A DNA stretch of 37,302 nucleotides from Candidatus Saccharimonadota bacterium (GTDB lineage Bacteria > Patescibacteriota > Saccharimonadia > CAILAD01 > BJGX01): positions 1-37,302 of the forward strand of contig SICO01000003.1 of NCBI GenBank assembly GCA_009691435.1, given 5' to 3'. The position numbers were made by a program, and so were the translations under genes. The notes below the pieces were generated by a model that was not told the origin of the DNA, made no database searches, and saw only the letters and a list, made by a program, of their open reading frames with translations. Shown one piece after another: positions 1 to 12,000 of this stretch (position 1 is its first letter; each line of letters opens with the position of its first letter).

Positions 1-175
1 TTACGGTATAAAGTGCAAGAGCAAATAGTAGATTTACTAGCCCCTGATTAGAATGATATCTTACAAATTTACTCTTACCTCCGGCAAACAAAGGTACTAG
101 TACCAAAATTCCTAAATAAGCCAATATTCCCATGATTTTGTCGTTTTCACTATTTGATTTTTTTTCTTCTGGCAT
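1..175 (-). CDS. Small membrane protein, DUF4870-like (truncated by window edge)
   Basis: Own translation of the reverse strand: MPEEKKSNSENDKIMGILAYLGILVLVPLFAGGKSKFVRYHSNQGLVNLLFALALYTV...; SD GGAGGG upstream; hydrophobic segments and an 'FVRYHSNQGL' motif typical of DUF4870/TM2-like proteins. No stop inside the window. Confidence 0.7.
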   Translation of the reverse strand, partial: MPEEKKSNSENDKIMGILAYLGILVLVPLFAGGKSKFVRYHSNQGLVNLLFALALYTV

Positions 176-225
176 AGACCCTCCATATGATTTATGTTAT
201 TTAATTAATATTAAAACTAATATTT

Positions 226-254
226 ATTATAACCCTAGCCGCTCCTCAAGACAA
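226..254 (-). promoter_or_regulatory. Sigma70-like promoter TTGTCT-N17-TATAAT upstream of the DUF4870-like gene
   Basis: -35 at 249-254 and -10 at 226-231 read on the minus strand, 17-nt spacer. Confidence 0.55.
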
Positions 255-293
255 GGTCGGGTTGGGCTCATTTTTGATTAAACTAGGAGGTAA

Positions 294-614
294 TTACATC
301 TTGATTTCGATATTGACACCATTTGGCAAACTAAGATTAGTTAGGCTATCAATGGTTTTAGGGGTATGGTCATAAATTTCAATAAGGCGCTTGTGCGTAC
401 GCATTTCAAACTGCTCACGGGCATCCTTGTAGACGTGGGGGCTAGTTAGTACCGTGTATTTATCCTTTTTGGTGGGTAGTGGGATGGGCCCAGCGACATG
501 AGCACCAGTACGAATAGCCGTATCAATAATCTGCTTAGCTGATTGATCAATAATTTTATTGTCATAAGCCTTTAGCTTGATGCGAATTCGTTGCTTTTCT
601 TGTTTTTCTGGCAT
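294..614 (-). CDS. rpsJ: 30S ribosomal protein S10
   Basis: [40 protein letters not shown]... [18 protein letters not shown] is diagnostic of S10. Confidence 0.97.
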   Translation of the reverse strand: MPEKQEKQRIRIKLKAYDNKIIDQSAKQIIDTAIRTGAHVAGPIPLPTKKDKYTVLTSPHVYKDAREQFEMRTHKRLIEIYDHTPKTIDSLTNLSLPNGVNIEIKM

Positions 615-649
615 TTTAGATAAGGTGCTTTCTTTTACTCTTTTATAAC

Positions 650-1834
650 TTACTTGATAATCTTAGTTACTACTCCTGCTCCAACGGTCTTACCACCCTC
701 TCGAATAGCGAAACGTAGACCCTCGTCCATAGCAATTGGTGCAAGTAACTTAACCTTAACGCTAATATTATCTCCAGGCATAACCATCTCTGTACCTTCT
801 GGTAATTCAACCTCACCCGTGACATCAGTAGTTCGGAAGTAGAACTGTGGTTTATAACCCTTAAAAAATGGAGTGTGACGGCCACCTTCATCTTTTTTCA
901 AAACATAAACTTCACAATCAAACTCGGTATGTGGGGTAATTGAACCTGGCTTAGCAAGAACTTGCCCGCGTTCAATATCGTCTCGTTCAACACCACGCAA
1001 TAAAACACCGACATTATCGCCAGCTTGACCTTCGTCGAGTAGTTTTTTGAACATTTCAACGCCTGTTACAACAGTTTTAGTGGTTTTCTTGATGCCGATG
1101 ATTTCAACTTCTTCATTGATATTTACTTTACCCTGCTCAATACGTCCAGTAGCCACGGTACCGCGCCCTTTAATAGAAAAAACATCTTCAATTGGCATTA
1201 AAAATGGCTTATCTAATTCTCGTACAGGCTCAGGTATAAATTCGTCCATTGCCTTCACAAGCTCCATAATGGCATCTTGACTTGCGGCATCACCCTCTAG
1301 GGCTTTTAATGCCGACCCCTTGATAATTGGGGCATCTTTGTCATATTCATACTTTTCTAATAGCTCACGAATTTCGAGTTCTACCAAGGCGGCTAGTTCT
1401 GGGTCGGCCATATCCATCTTGTTCATAAAGACTAAAATTTTAGGTACCCCAACCTGACGAGCCAAAAGAACATGTTCGCGGGTTTGAGGCATAGGACCGT
1501 CGGCAGCCGAAACTACTAAAATAGCTCCATCAATCTGAGCCGCACCAGTAATCATATTCTTAATGTAATCAGCGTGACCTGGCATATCTACATGGGCATA
1601 ATGCCGTTTTTCACTTTCATACTCTTGGTGTGAAGTAGCAATGGTAATACCACGCTCTTTTTCCTCTGGTGCATTATCAATTTGATCATAAGCAACAGGC
1701 TTGTTAATGTCACTAGGTAGTTTGCTAGCTAGTACTGATGTAATAGCAGCTGTTAGGGTAGTTTTACCATGATCAACGTGCCCCATGGTTCCAACATTTA
1801 CGTGTGGCTTATCTCGCTTAAATTTATCTGACAT
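650..1834 (-). CDS. tuf: Elongation factor Tu
   Basis: [32 protein letters not shown] motifs; full length 394 aa; SD AGGAG. Confidence 0.98.
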   Translation of the reverse strand: MSDKFKRDKPHVNVGTMGHVDHGKTTLTAAITSVLASKLPSDINKPVAYDQIDNAPEEKERGITIATSHQEYESEKRHYAHVDMPGHADYIKNMITGAAQIDGAILVVSAADGPMPQTREHVLLARQVGVPKILVFMNKMDMADPELAALVELEIRELLEKYEYDKDAPIIKGSALKALEGDAASQDAIMELVKAMDEFIPEPVRELDKPFLMPIEDVFSIKGRGTVATGRIEQGKVNINEEVEIIGIKKTTKTVVTGVEMFKKLLDEGQAGDNVGVLLRGVERDDIERGQVLAKPGSITPHTEFDCEVYVLKKDEGGRHTPFFKGYKPQFYFRTTDVTGEVELPEGTEMVMPGDNISVKVKLLAPIAMDEGLRFAIREGGKTVGAGVVTKIIK

Positions 1835-1844
1835 CGATTCTCCT

Positions 1845-1907
1845 TTATAATATACTTAAAATTAATTGCATTAGATTTGATTTTTTAGACAATAATAAAA
1901 TTGCCAT
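1845..1907 (-). CDS. Candidate 20-aa upstream ORF/leader peptide of tuf ([20 protein letters not shown])
   Basis: Not in the supplied track. Consensus SD AGGAGG about 9 nt before the ATG; stop codon abuts the tuf SD (TAAAGGAG) and lies 10 nt before the tuf ATG. Confidence 0.5.
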   Translation of the reverse strand: MAILLLSKKSNLMQLILSIL

Positions 1908-1923
1908 ATTATTAGACCTCCTA

Positions 1924-1952
1924 ATTATAAGGAGTATTTACTGATTTGTAAA
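1924..1952 (-). promoter_or_regulatory. Internal tuf promoter TTTACA-N17-TATAAT
   Basis: Minus-strand -35 at 1947-1952 and -10 at 1924-1929 in the fusA-tuf intergenic gap. Confidence 0.6.
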
Positions 1953-1972
1953 GAGGTAAATTATAAATTACG

Positions 1973-4087
1973 TTAGCGTTTTTCGCCAGCTTCGCGGGAG
2001 GCAGTATACTTACCCTTCAGATCGTCAGCAACATGGCTCGGCACCTCGGCATAATGGTCAAATTGCATGGCATAAGAAGCCCTACCTTGAGTCATGCTCC
2101 TAAGGCTAGTGGCATAGCCAAACATTTCGGCAAGCGGAACATAGGCTTTGATAATTTTAGCACCGCTACGGTCCTCCATAGTATCAACTCGGCCTCTTTT
2201 GGCATTAATATCGCCGATTACATCCCCCATGAACTCCTCAGGCGTAGTAACCTCTACTTCCATCGTTGGCTCCATAATAACAGGGGTGGCTTTTTTAACA
2301 CCTTCCTGGAGTGCCATTGAAGCGGCAATTTTAAAAGCTATTTCAGAAGAATCTACATCATGGTAACTCCCATCGTATAGCTTGCAATGCAAGTCTACTA
2401 CTGGATAGCCAGCAATCACACCATTACGCATGGCTTCCTTAACACCAGCCTCAACAGGTGCAATATATTCTCTTGGTATTGCACCACCGACAATAGCGTT
2501 CTCAAATTCAAATGTGATAGTTTTATCACTATCTTCAGTATGAATAAGCGGGCTAAGTTCTAGATAGACATGCCCATATTGTCCACGACCGCCTGATTGG
2601 CGAACAAATTTATGCTCAATCTGAGTGGTACCCTTAATTGTTTCACGAAAGGCTACCTGTGGTCGGCCTACATTTGCTTCTACCTTAAATTCTCGCTTCA
2701 TTCGGTCTACTAATACTTCCAGATGAAGCTCCCCCATACCAGCAATAATCGTCTGCCCTGACTCTTCGTCGGTACTAACGCGGAAAGTTGGGTCTTCTTC
2801 GGCCAGCCTGCCCAGTGCAATACCCATTTTTTCTTGGTCGGCCTTGGTCTTTGGTTCAATTGCAATATTAATAACAGGCTCTGGGAACTCGATAGATTCT
2901 AAAAGTACTTGGTTAGATTCATCGCAAAGAGTATTGCCAGTAACGGTATTCTTAAGCCCTACAGCAGCGGCAATATCCCCGGCATTAACTTCAGTTACTT
3001 CTACGCGGTTATTGGCATGCATGCGCACAATTCGGCCAATTCGTTCCTTCTCGCCGGTGCTAACATTATAAACATAACTACCCGATTTAAGCGTGCCGGC
3101 ATAAACTCTAAAAAAACATAGTTTACCCACAAACGGATCGGTTGCAATCTTAAAGGCTAAGCCCGCAAAGGGAGCCTCATCACTAATCTCAAGCAATTTA
3201 TCTTCGCCGGTTTTATTATCTGTTGCCAAGGGTGGGGTAACATCTAGGGGGCTTGGTAGATAATCAACAATTAAATCTAAAAGTTTCTCTACAATGACGC
3301 CGCGCCCATCACCACCAGCGACTAAGAAAAAATCACCTCTTAGGACAGATCTACGGATAGCTGATTTAATTTCAGCCTCGGTCAGTTCTACGCCATCAAG
3401 ATATCTTTCCATAATAGCATCATCAGCCTCAATAGCAGCCTCAATAAGATGAGTCCTGTACTTCTCGGCTTTTTCAAGCATATCCTCTGGTATTTTAATT
3501 TCTTTTAGCTCTTTATCGGTGTAATCATTATATTGGTAGGCCTTCATCTCAATAACATCAACGATCCCGTTGATTTGCTGTTCAAAGCCAATTGGCAGAT
3601 GCACTGGATAGGCATGCTTGCTTAATCGTTCGTGGATAGAAGCAAGGCTCTTATAAAAATCGCCGCCTGTTTGATTGATTTTATTGATAAAACAAATTCG
3701 GGGAACTCCATATTTGTCAGCTTGTCGCCAAACAGTCTCAGATTGTGGCTCAACCCCCATCTTGCCATCAAACATTACGCAAGCTCCGTCGAGTACCCTC
3801 AAAGAACGCTCAACCTCAACTGTAAAGTCAATATGCCCTGGGGTGTCGATAATGTTAATAAGCTTACCTTTCCAAAAGCAAGTTGTAGCAGCAGAAGTAA
3901 TAGTTATGCCACGCTCCCGCTCCTGCTCCATCCAGTCCATGGTGGCTTCGCCTTGGTGGACTTCACCTATTTTATGTACCACGCCCGTTCGGTACAGGAT
4001 ACCTTCTGTAACAGTGGTTTTGCCAGCATCAATATGGGCAATGGTCCCCACGTTGCGGATATTCTCTAATGTATATTCACGAGCCAT
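1973..4087 (-). CDS. fusA: Elongation factor G
   Basis: [59 protein letters not shown]; 704 aa. Confidence 0.98.
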   Translation of the reverse strand: MAREYTLENIRNVGTIAHIDAGKTTVTEGILYRTGVVHKIGEVHQGEATMDWMEQERERGITITSAATTCFWKGKLINIIDTPGHIDFTVEVERSLRVLDGACVMFDGKMGVEPQSETVWRQADKYGVPRICFINKINQTGGDFYKSLASIHERLSKHAYPVHLPIGFEQQINGIVDVIEMKAYQYNDYTDKELKEIKIPEDMLEKAEKYRTHLIEAAIEADDAIMERYLDGVELTEAEIKSAIRRSVLRGDFFLVAGGDGRGVIVEKLLDLIVDYLPSPLDVTPPLATDNKTGEDKLLEISDEAPFAGLAFKIATDPFVGKLCFFRVYAGTLKSGSYVYNVSTGEKERIGRIVRMHANNRVEVTEVNAGDIAAAVGLKNTVTGNTLCDESNQVLLESIEFPEPVINIAIEPKTKADQEKMGIALGRLAEEDPTFRVSTDEESGQTIIAGMGELHLEVLVDRMKREFKVEANVGRPQVAFRETIKGTTQIEHKFVRQSGGRGQYGHVYLELSPLIHTEDSDKTITFEFENAIVGGAIPREYIAPVEAGVKEAMRNGVIAGYPVVDLHCKLYDGSYHDVDSSEIAFKIAASMALQEGVKKATPVIMEPTMEVEVTTPEEFMGDVIGDINAKRGRVDTMEDRSGAKIIKAYVPLAEMFGYATSLRSMTQGRASYAMQFDHYAEVPSHVADDLKGKYTASREAGEKR

Positions 4088-4128
4088 AAAAGTAAGATTA
4101 ATCCCTTTCGCTATTATAAATAAATAAT

Positions 4129-4142
4129 GCCGAAATTTCGGC
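4129..4142. repeat. Perfect 14-nt palindrome GCCGAAATTTCGGC in the fusA 5' leader
   Basis: Self-complementary; lies between the predicted fusA promoter and the fusA start. Confidence 0.6.
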
Positions 4143-4156
4143 TTAAGTCGGATACT

Positions 4157-4185
4157 ATTCTACCTTATTTTGACTGTCTTAACAA
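4157..4185 (-). promoter_or_regulatory. fusA promoter TTGTTA-N17-TAGAAT
   Basis: Minus-strand -35 at 4180-4185, -10 at 4157-4162. Confidence 0.5.
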
Positions 4186-4267
4186 GTAGTATAAGGTAAT
4201 TTACAAAACTCATTCCGCCACACGCTTGCTTGCAATAAAATCAGGCTTTATAGTAAATAATAATAGT

Positions 4268-4301
4268 AAAAAAAGTGAGTCAGGAGGGTAACTCATTTTT
4301 T
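4268..4301. terminator. Probable bidirectional terminator between rpsG and fusA
   Basis: AAAAAAAGTGAGTCAGGAGGGTAACTCATTTTTT: short stem TGAGT/ACTCA with T-tracts on both strands. Confidence 0.5.
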
Positions 4302-4350
4302 AGAATGTCTCTAGAGAAATACTAGATTACTTTTTTTGTGGTCAGCTTTA

Positions 4351-4827
4351 TTAGTACCTTGCAAAATGTGCGAAGGCTTTGTTGGCTTCGGCCATTTGGT
4401 GAGTGTCTTGCTTTTTCCTAATTGCATCACCTTCATTATTATAGGCTGCAACTAATTCGTGAGCGAGTTTTTGATCAAAGCTTTTGCCCTTTTTCTTGCG
4501 CGCCGATTCTAATATCCAAACCATTGCGTAATGCACCCTACGATCACCTTTTACTTCAATTGGGACCTGATAATTAGCTCCGCCAATACGCTTAGATTTT
4601 ACTTGTACCTGTGGGCTAACGTTTTTAATAGCGCCTTCAAAAACTTCCAAAGGTTCTTTTTTAGTTTTCTCAGAGGCTTGCTGCAAGGCACCATAAACTA
4701 AGTTCTCTGCTAAACGTTTTTTACCATCTAGCATGACCTTGTTAATCATTTTAGTCACCAAAACACTATCATATAACCTATCGGCTAAATGAACTCGTTT
4801 CAGGGATTTAGTAACTTTTCTAGGCAT
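4351..4827 (-). CDS. rpsG: 30S ribosomal protein S7
   Basis: MPRKVTKSLKRVHLADRLYDSVLVTKMINKVMLDGKKRLAE...; S7 family. Confidence 0.97.
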   Translation of the reverse strand: MPRKVTKSLKRVHLADRLYDSVLVTKMINKVMLDGKKRLAENLVYGALQQASEKTKKEPLEVFEGAIKNVSPQVQVKSKRIGGANYQVPIEVKGDRRVHYAMVWILESARKKKGKSFDQKLAHELVAAYNNEGDAIRKKQDTHQMAEANKAFAHFARY

Positions 4828-4830
4828 AGC

Positions 4831-5256
4831 TTACTCTTTTTTGCTCCCACTAGATTTTTTAACACCATACTTGCTTCTACCCTGCTTGCGATTGCTAACA
4901 CCGCCAGTATCAAGGTGTCCTCTCACGATGTGATAACGAACACCGCCAAGATCCTTAACGCGACCGCCACGGACCAAAACAACTGAATGTTCCTGCAAAT
5001 TATGGCCTTCGCCGGGGATGTAGGCAGTAACTTCCATACCATTAGTTAGTCTAACGCGGGCCACTTTACGAAGGGCCGAATTAGGCTTACGAGGGGTCTG
5101 GGTATAAACCTTGATGCAAACTCCGCGCTTAAAAGGGGCAACGCGCTGGGTAGATTGGTTTTTAAGAGAATTAAAAGTCCTGCCTAAAGCCGGTGATTTG
5201 GTTTTGGTTGTCTTGCGCGTACGCGGTTTTCTAATAAGTTGATTAATAGTTGGCAT
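4831..5256 (-). CDS. rpsL: 30S ribosomal protein S12
   Basis: [12 protein letters not shown]... [20 protein letters not shown]. Start moved from 5271 (TTG) to the conserved MPTINQL methionine at 5256. Confidence 0.96.
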   Translation of the reverse strand: MPTINQLIRKPRTRKTTKTKSPALGRTFNSLKNQSTQRVAPFKRGVCIKVYTQTPRKPNSALRKVARVRLTNGMEVTAYIPGEGHNLQEHSVVLVRGGRVKDLGGVRYHIVRGHLDTGGVSNRKQGRSKYGVKKSSGSKKE

Positions 5257-5297
5257 AATTTGTAATTTCAATACTCTAACAGATAAGACTCATCTGG

Positions 5298-8200
5298 TCA
5301 AGCATTCCCTCCACTGTCATCTCTAAAGCCAGTACCGACTGGTATTAATCGGCCAATTATAACATTTTCCTTAAGGCCTCGTAAATTATCAGACTTCCCA
5401 CGAATTGCAGCGCCAATTAATACCCGAGTAGTTTCCTGGAATGATGCAGCCGATAACCAGCTGTCAGCTCCTGTAGAAATTTTCGTAATTGGCATTAAGA
5501 GCAATTCATAAGTAGCTGGTTTTTTACCCTTACTGAGAGCTTTGTCGTTAGCTATGGTCAATGAAGGCTTGGAAACTATGTCACCAGAAATAAACTCTGT
5601 ATCGCCAGGCTCTTCAATCTGGACTCTGCTAAACATCTGCTTAATAATCACTTCGATATGCTTAGCAGCAATAGTCTGGCCTTGGCTTAAATAAATTGCC
5701 TGGACTTCATCGATAACATAACGTTGCACTGCCTCTTCGCTACGAAGTTTTAGCATATCTTGAAGATTAATTGGTCCTTCTGTCAAACGCTGACCTATCT
5801 CTACTCTGTCGCCAGATTTAACCTCAACTGTAACATATTCACCAATAGTGTATTCACGTAACCCGGCACCTAAGTGAGTTAATGATATTTTATCTTTTGT
5901 AACCTTAACTTCACCTGACCCACCGGCCTTGATAGTCCGCTTGCCATCCTTGCTCTGGGCTAATATTTGGCTACGTTCTACTGTTGCCCCTGATTTTACT
6001 TTAGCCTGCATGGTCCCTAATTTATAATCTGTGACTTTTTGATTATCAGGAATAATTATAAGGTTTTGCTTGTTCCCAGCCTTGCGAATTTGAATTGTTC
6101 CTTCCATATCCGCTAGTATGGCATGCCCCTTAGGATTACGAACTTCAAATATTTCTTCAACTCTTGGAAGCCCCTGGGTGATATCTTCAGTAGCAACACC
6201 ACCAGCATGCATGGTACGCATGGTCAATTGAGTCCCTGGTTCGCCAATACTCTGAGCGGCGATTATACCAACCGCCTCACCCTGCCTAACGGGCTTGCCA
6301 GTACCTAGATCTAAGCCATAGCATCTCTCGCAGATTCCCCATAAGCTTTTACACTTCAAAATTGAACGAATCCTAACCTCTTCAATGTCTGTTTCGTCGA
6401 TTGCTTTTGCTTCATCATCTAAGATTAATCCGTTTTTCTTAATAATAACTTGCTTAGTTTTAGGATTAATAATTTTTTCATTAGCGACTCTACCTACTAA
6501 CCAAGCGCCTATTCCGTCTTCACCAGCTGCTTGAGCTTCAGCTCTACTGATAATATAGCCTTCCTTGTCGCCACAATTTTCTTCTGAGATTACAATGTCC
6601 TGGCTAACATCAACCAACCTACGAGTTAAGTAGCCTGACTCGGCAGTTCTTAGGGCGGTATCTGTTAAACCTTTACGGGCACCATGAGTACTAATAAAGT
6701 ATTCAAGAATCGAGAGCCCATCTTTATAATTAGATCGAATTGGTAACTCAATAGTTCTGCCAGATGGATTAAGCATCAACCCAAGCATTCCAGCCATCTG
6801 GTTAACCTGTGCCATAGTAGCACGGGCTCCAGAGTCTATATCTAATGTTAATGTCGATTCACTTTTACCGAGTGTCTCAACTAGTGATTTTTCAACTGCC
6901 TCACCGACATCCTTCCAGGCGGTAATAGTCTTATGGTAACGCTCATCGTCCGTAATCAAGCCCTGGTCATACTGGCTGGCGAAACTAACAACTTTCTCTT
7001 CCCCCTGCGCAATAATATTAGCGCGGTCCGGAGGGACAACTAGGTCATCCATCCCAATTGAAATACCCGACAATGTTGCATACTCAAAACCTAAATCTTT
7101 CACTGCGTCTGAAAGTTTTGCTGTTTCGTCTGGCCCAAAATTAACGAATACTTCAGCCATGACTTTCTTTAGCTTAGATTTAGTCATCATATCATTCTGG
7201 AATGCCATTCCTGTCGGCAAGACCTCATTGAATAATAGCCTTCCGGTAGATGTCTCAACTAACTGATTGTTAACGCGAACGCTAATTTTGGCTCGTAAAT
7301 CAACGGCGCCGCCTTGATGCGCCATAATGGCGATGTCAGAATTTTCAAATATTTTACCTTCACCTTTAGAGCCAGGCTTGATAGATGTCATAAAATAGCA
7401 ACCAAGTACAATGTCTTTGCTAGGATTAACGACTGGCTCGCCAGATGATGGCTTCAGTAGGTTATGCCTGGAAAGCATGATATCCTTCGCTTCTGCCTGT
7501 GCGGCCTTACCAAGCGGAACATGAACGGCCATTTGGTCACCATCGAAATCAGCATTAAAAGCTGCACAAACCATTGGGTGCAACTGGATGGCTTTACCTT
7601 CAATTAAGATTGGCTTAAAGGCTTGTATGCCTAGGCGATGCAGGGTAGGCGCTCTATTTAAAAGCACGTACTTATCGGCGATTACTTCATCTAGTGTATC
7701 CCAGACTTCCGACTTAGATCTCTCGATCATGCGCGATGCACTCTTAACATTATGGGCATAACCTGCGTCAATTAGACGGCCAATTACAAAAGGTTTGAAT
7801 AGTTCTAAGGCCATCATCTTTGGAATACCACACTGGTCTAGCTTAAGATGGGGACCAATTACTATTACTGAACGACCTGAATAATCAACACGCTTACCGA
7901 GTAAGTTTTGACGGAATCGGCCTTGCTTACCTTTCAGTAAATCTGTCAGACTCTTAAGTTTCTTGCGGCTCCCAGTAGCTGAAACAGCTCTATCTCGCCG
8001 AGCATTATTATCAATTAGGGCATCAACTGCCTCCTGCAACATACGCTTTTCATTGCGGCATATTACTTCTGGCGCTTGCAAACGATAAAGCTTTTTGAGC
8101 CTATTATTACGATTAATAACCCGACGATACAAGTCATTTAAATCAGAGGCAGCAAACCGACCTCCGTCTAATTGCACCATTGGCCGGAGATCTGGTGGGA

Positions 8201-9092
8201 TTACTGGTAGTTCTGTAGTAATCAACCACTCTGGTCGTAGCTCTGCCTGTAGCATGCCCTCTACGAGCTTTAGCCTTTTTAGGGCTTTCTTCTTTTTCTG
8301 ACCAATACTTGATATTGATTCTTCCCTTAATTTTTTGATAAGTTTCTTAAGGTCTATCTCGGAGAGTAGTTGCAAGATAGCTTCAGCCCCAATAGTAGCC
8401 TTAAAGATATGCCCAAACTTTTGGTTAAGTTCGCGGTAACGACTCTCTGGTAATAGCTCATATTTAGCAAAATTTGTAAGGTCTGATTTAGCAGCTGTAT
8501 AGGTGTTATCTAGCTCGGCCAGCACGCTAATTGCCTCATCACTCAAAACTTCTTTTTCTGGTTTTTTAATTTTATACTTAGCTAAAATATCCTTACGGCG
8601 AGTTTTAAAATCTACTTCAAGTTCTTTAAGAGCTTCAACTTTAGCTTTTTCATCGACTTCTGTAACAATAAAATTAGCAAAATAAACTACTCTTTCTAGG
8701 TCGCGTACCCCGAGATTAAGTAATAAACTAATTGGGCTAGGTGTACCTCTTAAAAACCAAATATGGGTAACTGGCACGGCTAGCGTAATATGGCCCATTC
8801 GCTCGCGCCTAATAATACTGCGTGTAATTAATACACCGCATTTATCACAGCTAATTCCCTTATAACGAATTCCCTTATACTTTCCGCAATAGCATTGCCA
8901 ATCTTTAGATGGACCAAAGATTTTTTCACAAAATAGACCATCTTTTTCAGGCTTTTGAGTTCGATAGTTAATAGTTTCTGGCTTAGTTATCTCGCCATGC
9001 GACCAACCTAAGATTGTTTCTGATGAAGCCACCGAAAGGCGAATAGCATCAAAGTCAAGGATCATCGTTTGTTCATTTAAGTTTTTATTCAT
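5298..9092 (-). CDS. rpoC: DNA-directed RNA polymerase subunit beta'
   Basis: NADFDGDQMAVHVPL catalytic motif, N-terminal zinc-binding CYCGKYKGIRYKGISCDKCGV; 1264 aa. Confidence 0.98.
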   Translation of the reverse strand: MNKNLNEQTMILDFDAIRLSVASSETILGWSHGEITKPETINYRTQKPEKDGLFCEKIFGPSKDWQCYCGKYKGIRYKGISCDKCGVLITRSIIRRERMGHITLAVPVTHIWFLRGTPSPISLLLNLGVRDLERVVYFANFIVTEVDEKAKVEALKELEVDFKTRRKDILAKYKIKKPEKEVLSDEAISVLAELDNTYTAAKSDLTNFAKYELLPESRYRELNQKFGHIFKATIGAEAILQLLSEIDLKKLIKKLREESISSIGQKKKKALKRLKLVEGMLQAELRPEWLITTELPVIPPDLRPMVQLDGGRFAASDLNDLYRRVINRNNRLKKLYRLQAPEVICRNEKRMLQEAVDALIDNNARRDRAVSATGSRKKLKSLTDLLKGKQGRFRQNLLGKRVDYSGRSVIVIGPHLKLDQCGIPKMMALELFKPFVIGRLIDAGYAHNVKSASRMIERSKSEVWDTLDEVIADKYVLLNRAPTLHRLGIQAFKPILIEGKAIQLHPMVCAAFNADFDGDQMAVHVPLGKAAQAEAKDIMLSRHNLLKPSSGEPVVNPSKDIVLGCYFMTSIKPGSKGEGKIFENSDIAIMAHQGGAVDLRAKISVRVNNQLVETSTGRLLFNEVLPTGMAFQNDMMTKSKLKKVMAEVFVNFGPDETAKLSDAVKDLGFEYATLSGISIGMDDLVVPPDRANIIAQGEEKVVSFASQYDQGLITDDERYHKTITAWKDVGEAVEKSLVETLGKSESTLTLDIDSGARATMAQVNQMAGMLGLMLNPSGRTIELPIRSNYKDGLSILEYFISTHGARKGLTDTALRTAESGYLTRRLVDVSQDIVISEENCGDKEGYIISRAEAQAAGEDGIGAWLVGRVANEKIINPKTKQVIIKKNGLILDDEAKAIDETDIEEVRIRSILKCKSLWGICERCYGLDLGTGKPVRQGEAVGIIAAQSIGEPGTQLTMRTMHAGGVATEDITQGLPRVEEIFEVRNPKGHAILADMEGTIQIRKAGNKQNLIIIPDNQKVTDYKLGTMQAKVKSGATVERSQILAQSKDGKRTIKAGGSGEVKVTKDKISLTHLGAGLREYTIGEYVTVEVKSGDRVEIGQRLTEGPINLQDMLKLRSEEAVQRYVIDEVQAIYLSQGQTIAAKHIEVIIKQMFSRVQIEEPGDTEFISGDIVSKPSLTIANDKALSKGKKPATYELLLMPITKISTGADSWLSAASFQETTRVLIGAAIRGKSDNLRGLKENVIIGRLIPVGTGFRDDSGGNA

Positions 9093-9096
9093 TGGA

Positions 9097-12000
9097 TTAT
9101 CCTTCCTTATCTGTTAACTTAGTGGCTTTTTTTCCTACGGGTGGTGTAAAATCATCCTCGGCACCATCAGAACCAAGATTTACAATTGCCTCGCCCCCGG
9201 CTGCTCGCTCACCCTCTAGCAAAACACCCGTGCCAAGCTCATCAGCTTCGGTCTCTAGATTTTTTTCTAGCAAATCTTCGGCATCAATAACTTGAGAAGT
9301 CTTTGGTTTTTCTAACTCAACTGCCAGGCCTAAACTCTGCAACTCTTTAACTAAAACATTAAATGATTCCGGGATGCGAGGGCCGAGTATTTCTTCATTT
9401 TTAATAATAGACTCATAGGCTTTACTACGCCCTATGACATCATCTGATTTAATAGTTAGGATTTCTTGCAAGATATTGGCGGCACCATAAGCTTCTAGTG
9501 CCCATACTTCCATTTCTCCAAATCTTTGGCCTCCCATCAGGGCTTTACCACCTAGTGGCTGCTGAGTAACCATAGCGTATGGCCCTGTTGAGCGAGCATG
9601 AATCTTATCGTCAACCATGTGCGTCAGCTTAAGCATATACTTATAGCCAATGGTAGTGCGTTCTGCAAATGGTTCGCCAGTATACCCATGATAGAGTTGA
9701 ATTTTACCATCTTCTGGCAACCCAGCTTTTTTTAATTCAGCCTTAATCTGATCGAGCTTAACGCCGTCAAAAACTGGCGAGGCGACCTTATAGCCCAAGG
9801 CTTGAGCAGCCCAACCAAGATGGGTTTCTAAGATCTGCCCAAGATTCATACGAGCCCCCACGCCTAGTGGATTTAAAATAATATCAATAGGAGTCCCGTC
9901 CTCTAGGTATGGCATATCTTCGATTGGCATAATTTTACTAATTACACCTTTGTTACCATGCCGACCGGCCATTTTATCTCCAACTGAGATTTTTCTAAGC
10001 TGGGCTATGGCTACATATATCTGGCTAATTACACCAGCTGGCAAATCATCACCTGCTTCACGGCTTAATATCTTAACTTCAACGACCTTACCGGATGTGC
10101 CATTGGGCAATCTTAAGCTAGTATCCTTTACATCACGGGCTTTCTCGCCAAAAATAGCTCGCAACAGCCGTTCCTCGCTCGATAAATCAGTCTCACCTTT
10201 AGGAGTAATTTTACCGACTAAAATATCGCCGGCTTCAACTTCAGCTCCAATTCGTACCACCCCTCCCTCGTCCAAATCCTTCAAGCTATCCTCTGAAACA
10301 TTAGGGATATCGCATGTAACCACTTCTGAACCTAGCTTAGTATCGCGTACATCAATTTGATGGTTCTCGATGTGAATCGAGGTATAACGATCATCCTGCA
10401 CGAGTCTTTGGGAGACTATAATAGCATCTTCAAAGTTCAGGCCATCGAAAGGCATAAAAGCAACTAGTACGTTTTGGCCTAATGCTAACTCACCATCCTT
10501 TGTGCTCATACCGTCAGCTAAAATATCGCCTTTTTTGATTTTTTGACCAGCAAAGACAAGAGTCTTCTGATGGATTGAGGAGCCTTGGTTAGATTTAACA
10601 AAATTAATTAGCTTATACGACTTTTTGCCGGCTTTTTTGTATTTAATGACTATTTCGTGAGCGTCAGCCGAGATTATTACGCCGTCTTCCTGGGCGATTA
10701 TAACCTGCCCTGAGTCTTCTGCTACGCGAGCCTCAACACCAGTACCAACAATTGGGGCTTCAGGCCGAACTAACGCTACAGCTTGACGTTGCATATTAGC
10801 GCCCATCAAAGCTCGCTTAGCGTTATCATGCTCTAAGAAAGGTATCAGGGCAGCAGATACTCCGACCACTTGGTTAGAACTGATATCCATATAATCAACA
10901 TTATTAGCATCTTCTTCGTCAGCTTCACCACCAATACCACGGACTGGAACCCTAGGTTGTATAAAGTACCCATTACCATCAACTGGCGTTTGTGCCTGGG
11001 CAATTACCGCTCTTTCCTCATCAAAAGCATCTAAATAAACTATTTCTGAAGTAGCACGGGCTTTAACGCGAATGTTAGCTAAACCAATTTTTGCGACTGT
11101 CTTCGCCATTGTGGCTGTAATCCTACTGCCAGCTCTGAGTACTACTTTGCCATCTTTGCTTTGAACTGTTTTAGCAGCTATCTCGCCGGTTGCCTTAAGT
11201 GTAGTAACTTCATTGATAACCTTAAAATAAGGGGTCTCGATGAAACCATATTCATTAACCTGGGCATAGGTTGCCAGGTAACCTACAAGCCCAATATTAG
11301 GGCCTTCGGGAGTCTCAACTGGGCAAATGCGTCCATAGTGAGTACGATGTACATCTCGTACTTCAAACCCAGCCCGCTCTCGGCTCAAGCCTCCAGGGCC
11401 CATAGCATTAAGTCGTCTTTTATGGACAATCTCAGCTAGTGGATTGACCTGCTCCATAAATTGACTTAATTGATGGCTCGCAAAGAACTCTTTAACGCTA
11501 GCCACAATTGGCCTAACATTAATTAGGTGGCCAGGGATAACTGCATCAGGCTCAGCAATGCTCATGCGATCTTTAACGATTCGTTCCATTCTAAGTAAAC
11601 CAACCCTAAAACGGTTTTGCATAAGCTCACCAACCATATTGAGGCGGCGGTTACCCAAGTGATCAATATCTTCAGATGGCATATTGCTATTACTGAGCTT
11701 AATAACCTCAGATATAATAGCAATTAAATCTTCTTTTCTCAGTACTCGGCCAGCTTGATCATTCTTAACATTAGTACCTAATCGCTTATTGAGCTTATAA
11801 CGACCGACCTTGCTTAAATCGTACCTTTTAAAATCAAAGAACATACTATCTAAAAGAGATTTTGAGTTCTCAACGGTTGCCATGTCGCCAGGACGAATAC
11901 GGCGATAAACTTCCATTAATGCTTCTGCTGTGGTGCTAGTTGGGTCTTTAGCTAATGTTTCGTCAATCAGCTTAACTTCGCCAGTATCAACATTTTTATA

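Noticed and set aside
199-293. Short ORF ATGAGCCCAACCCGACCTTGT... downstream of rpsJ
   Set aside because: Only 14 codons, no SD, and it overlaps the predicted promoter of the DUF4870-like gene.
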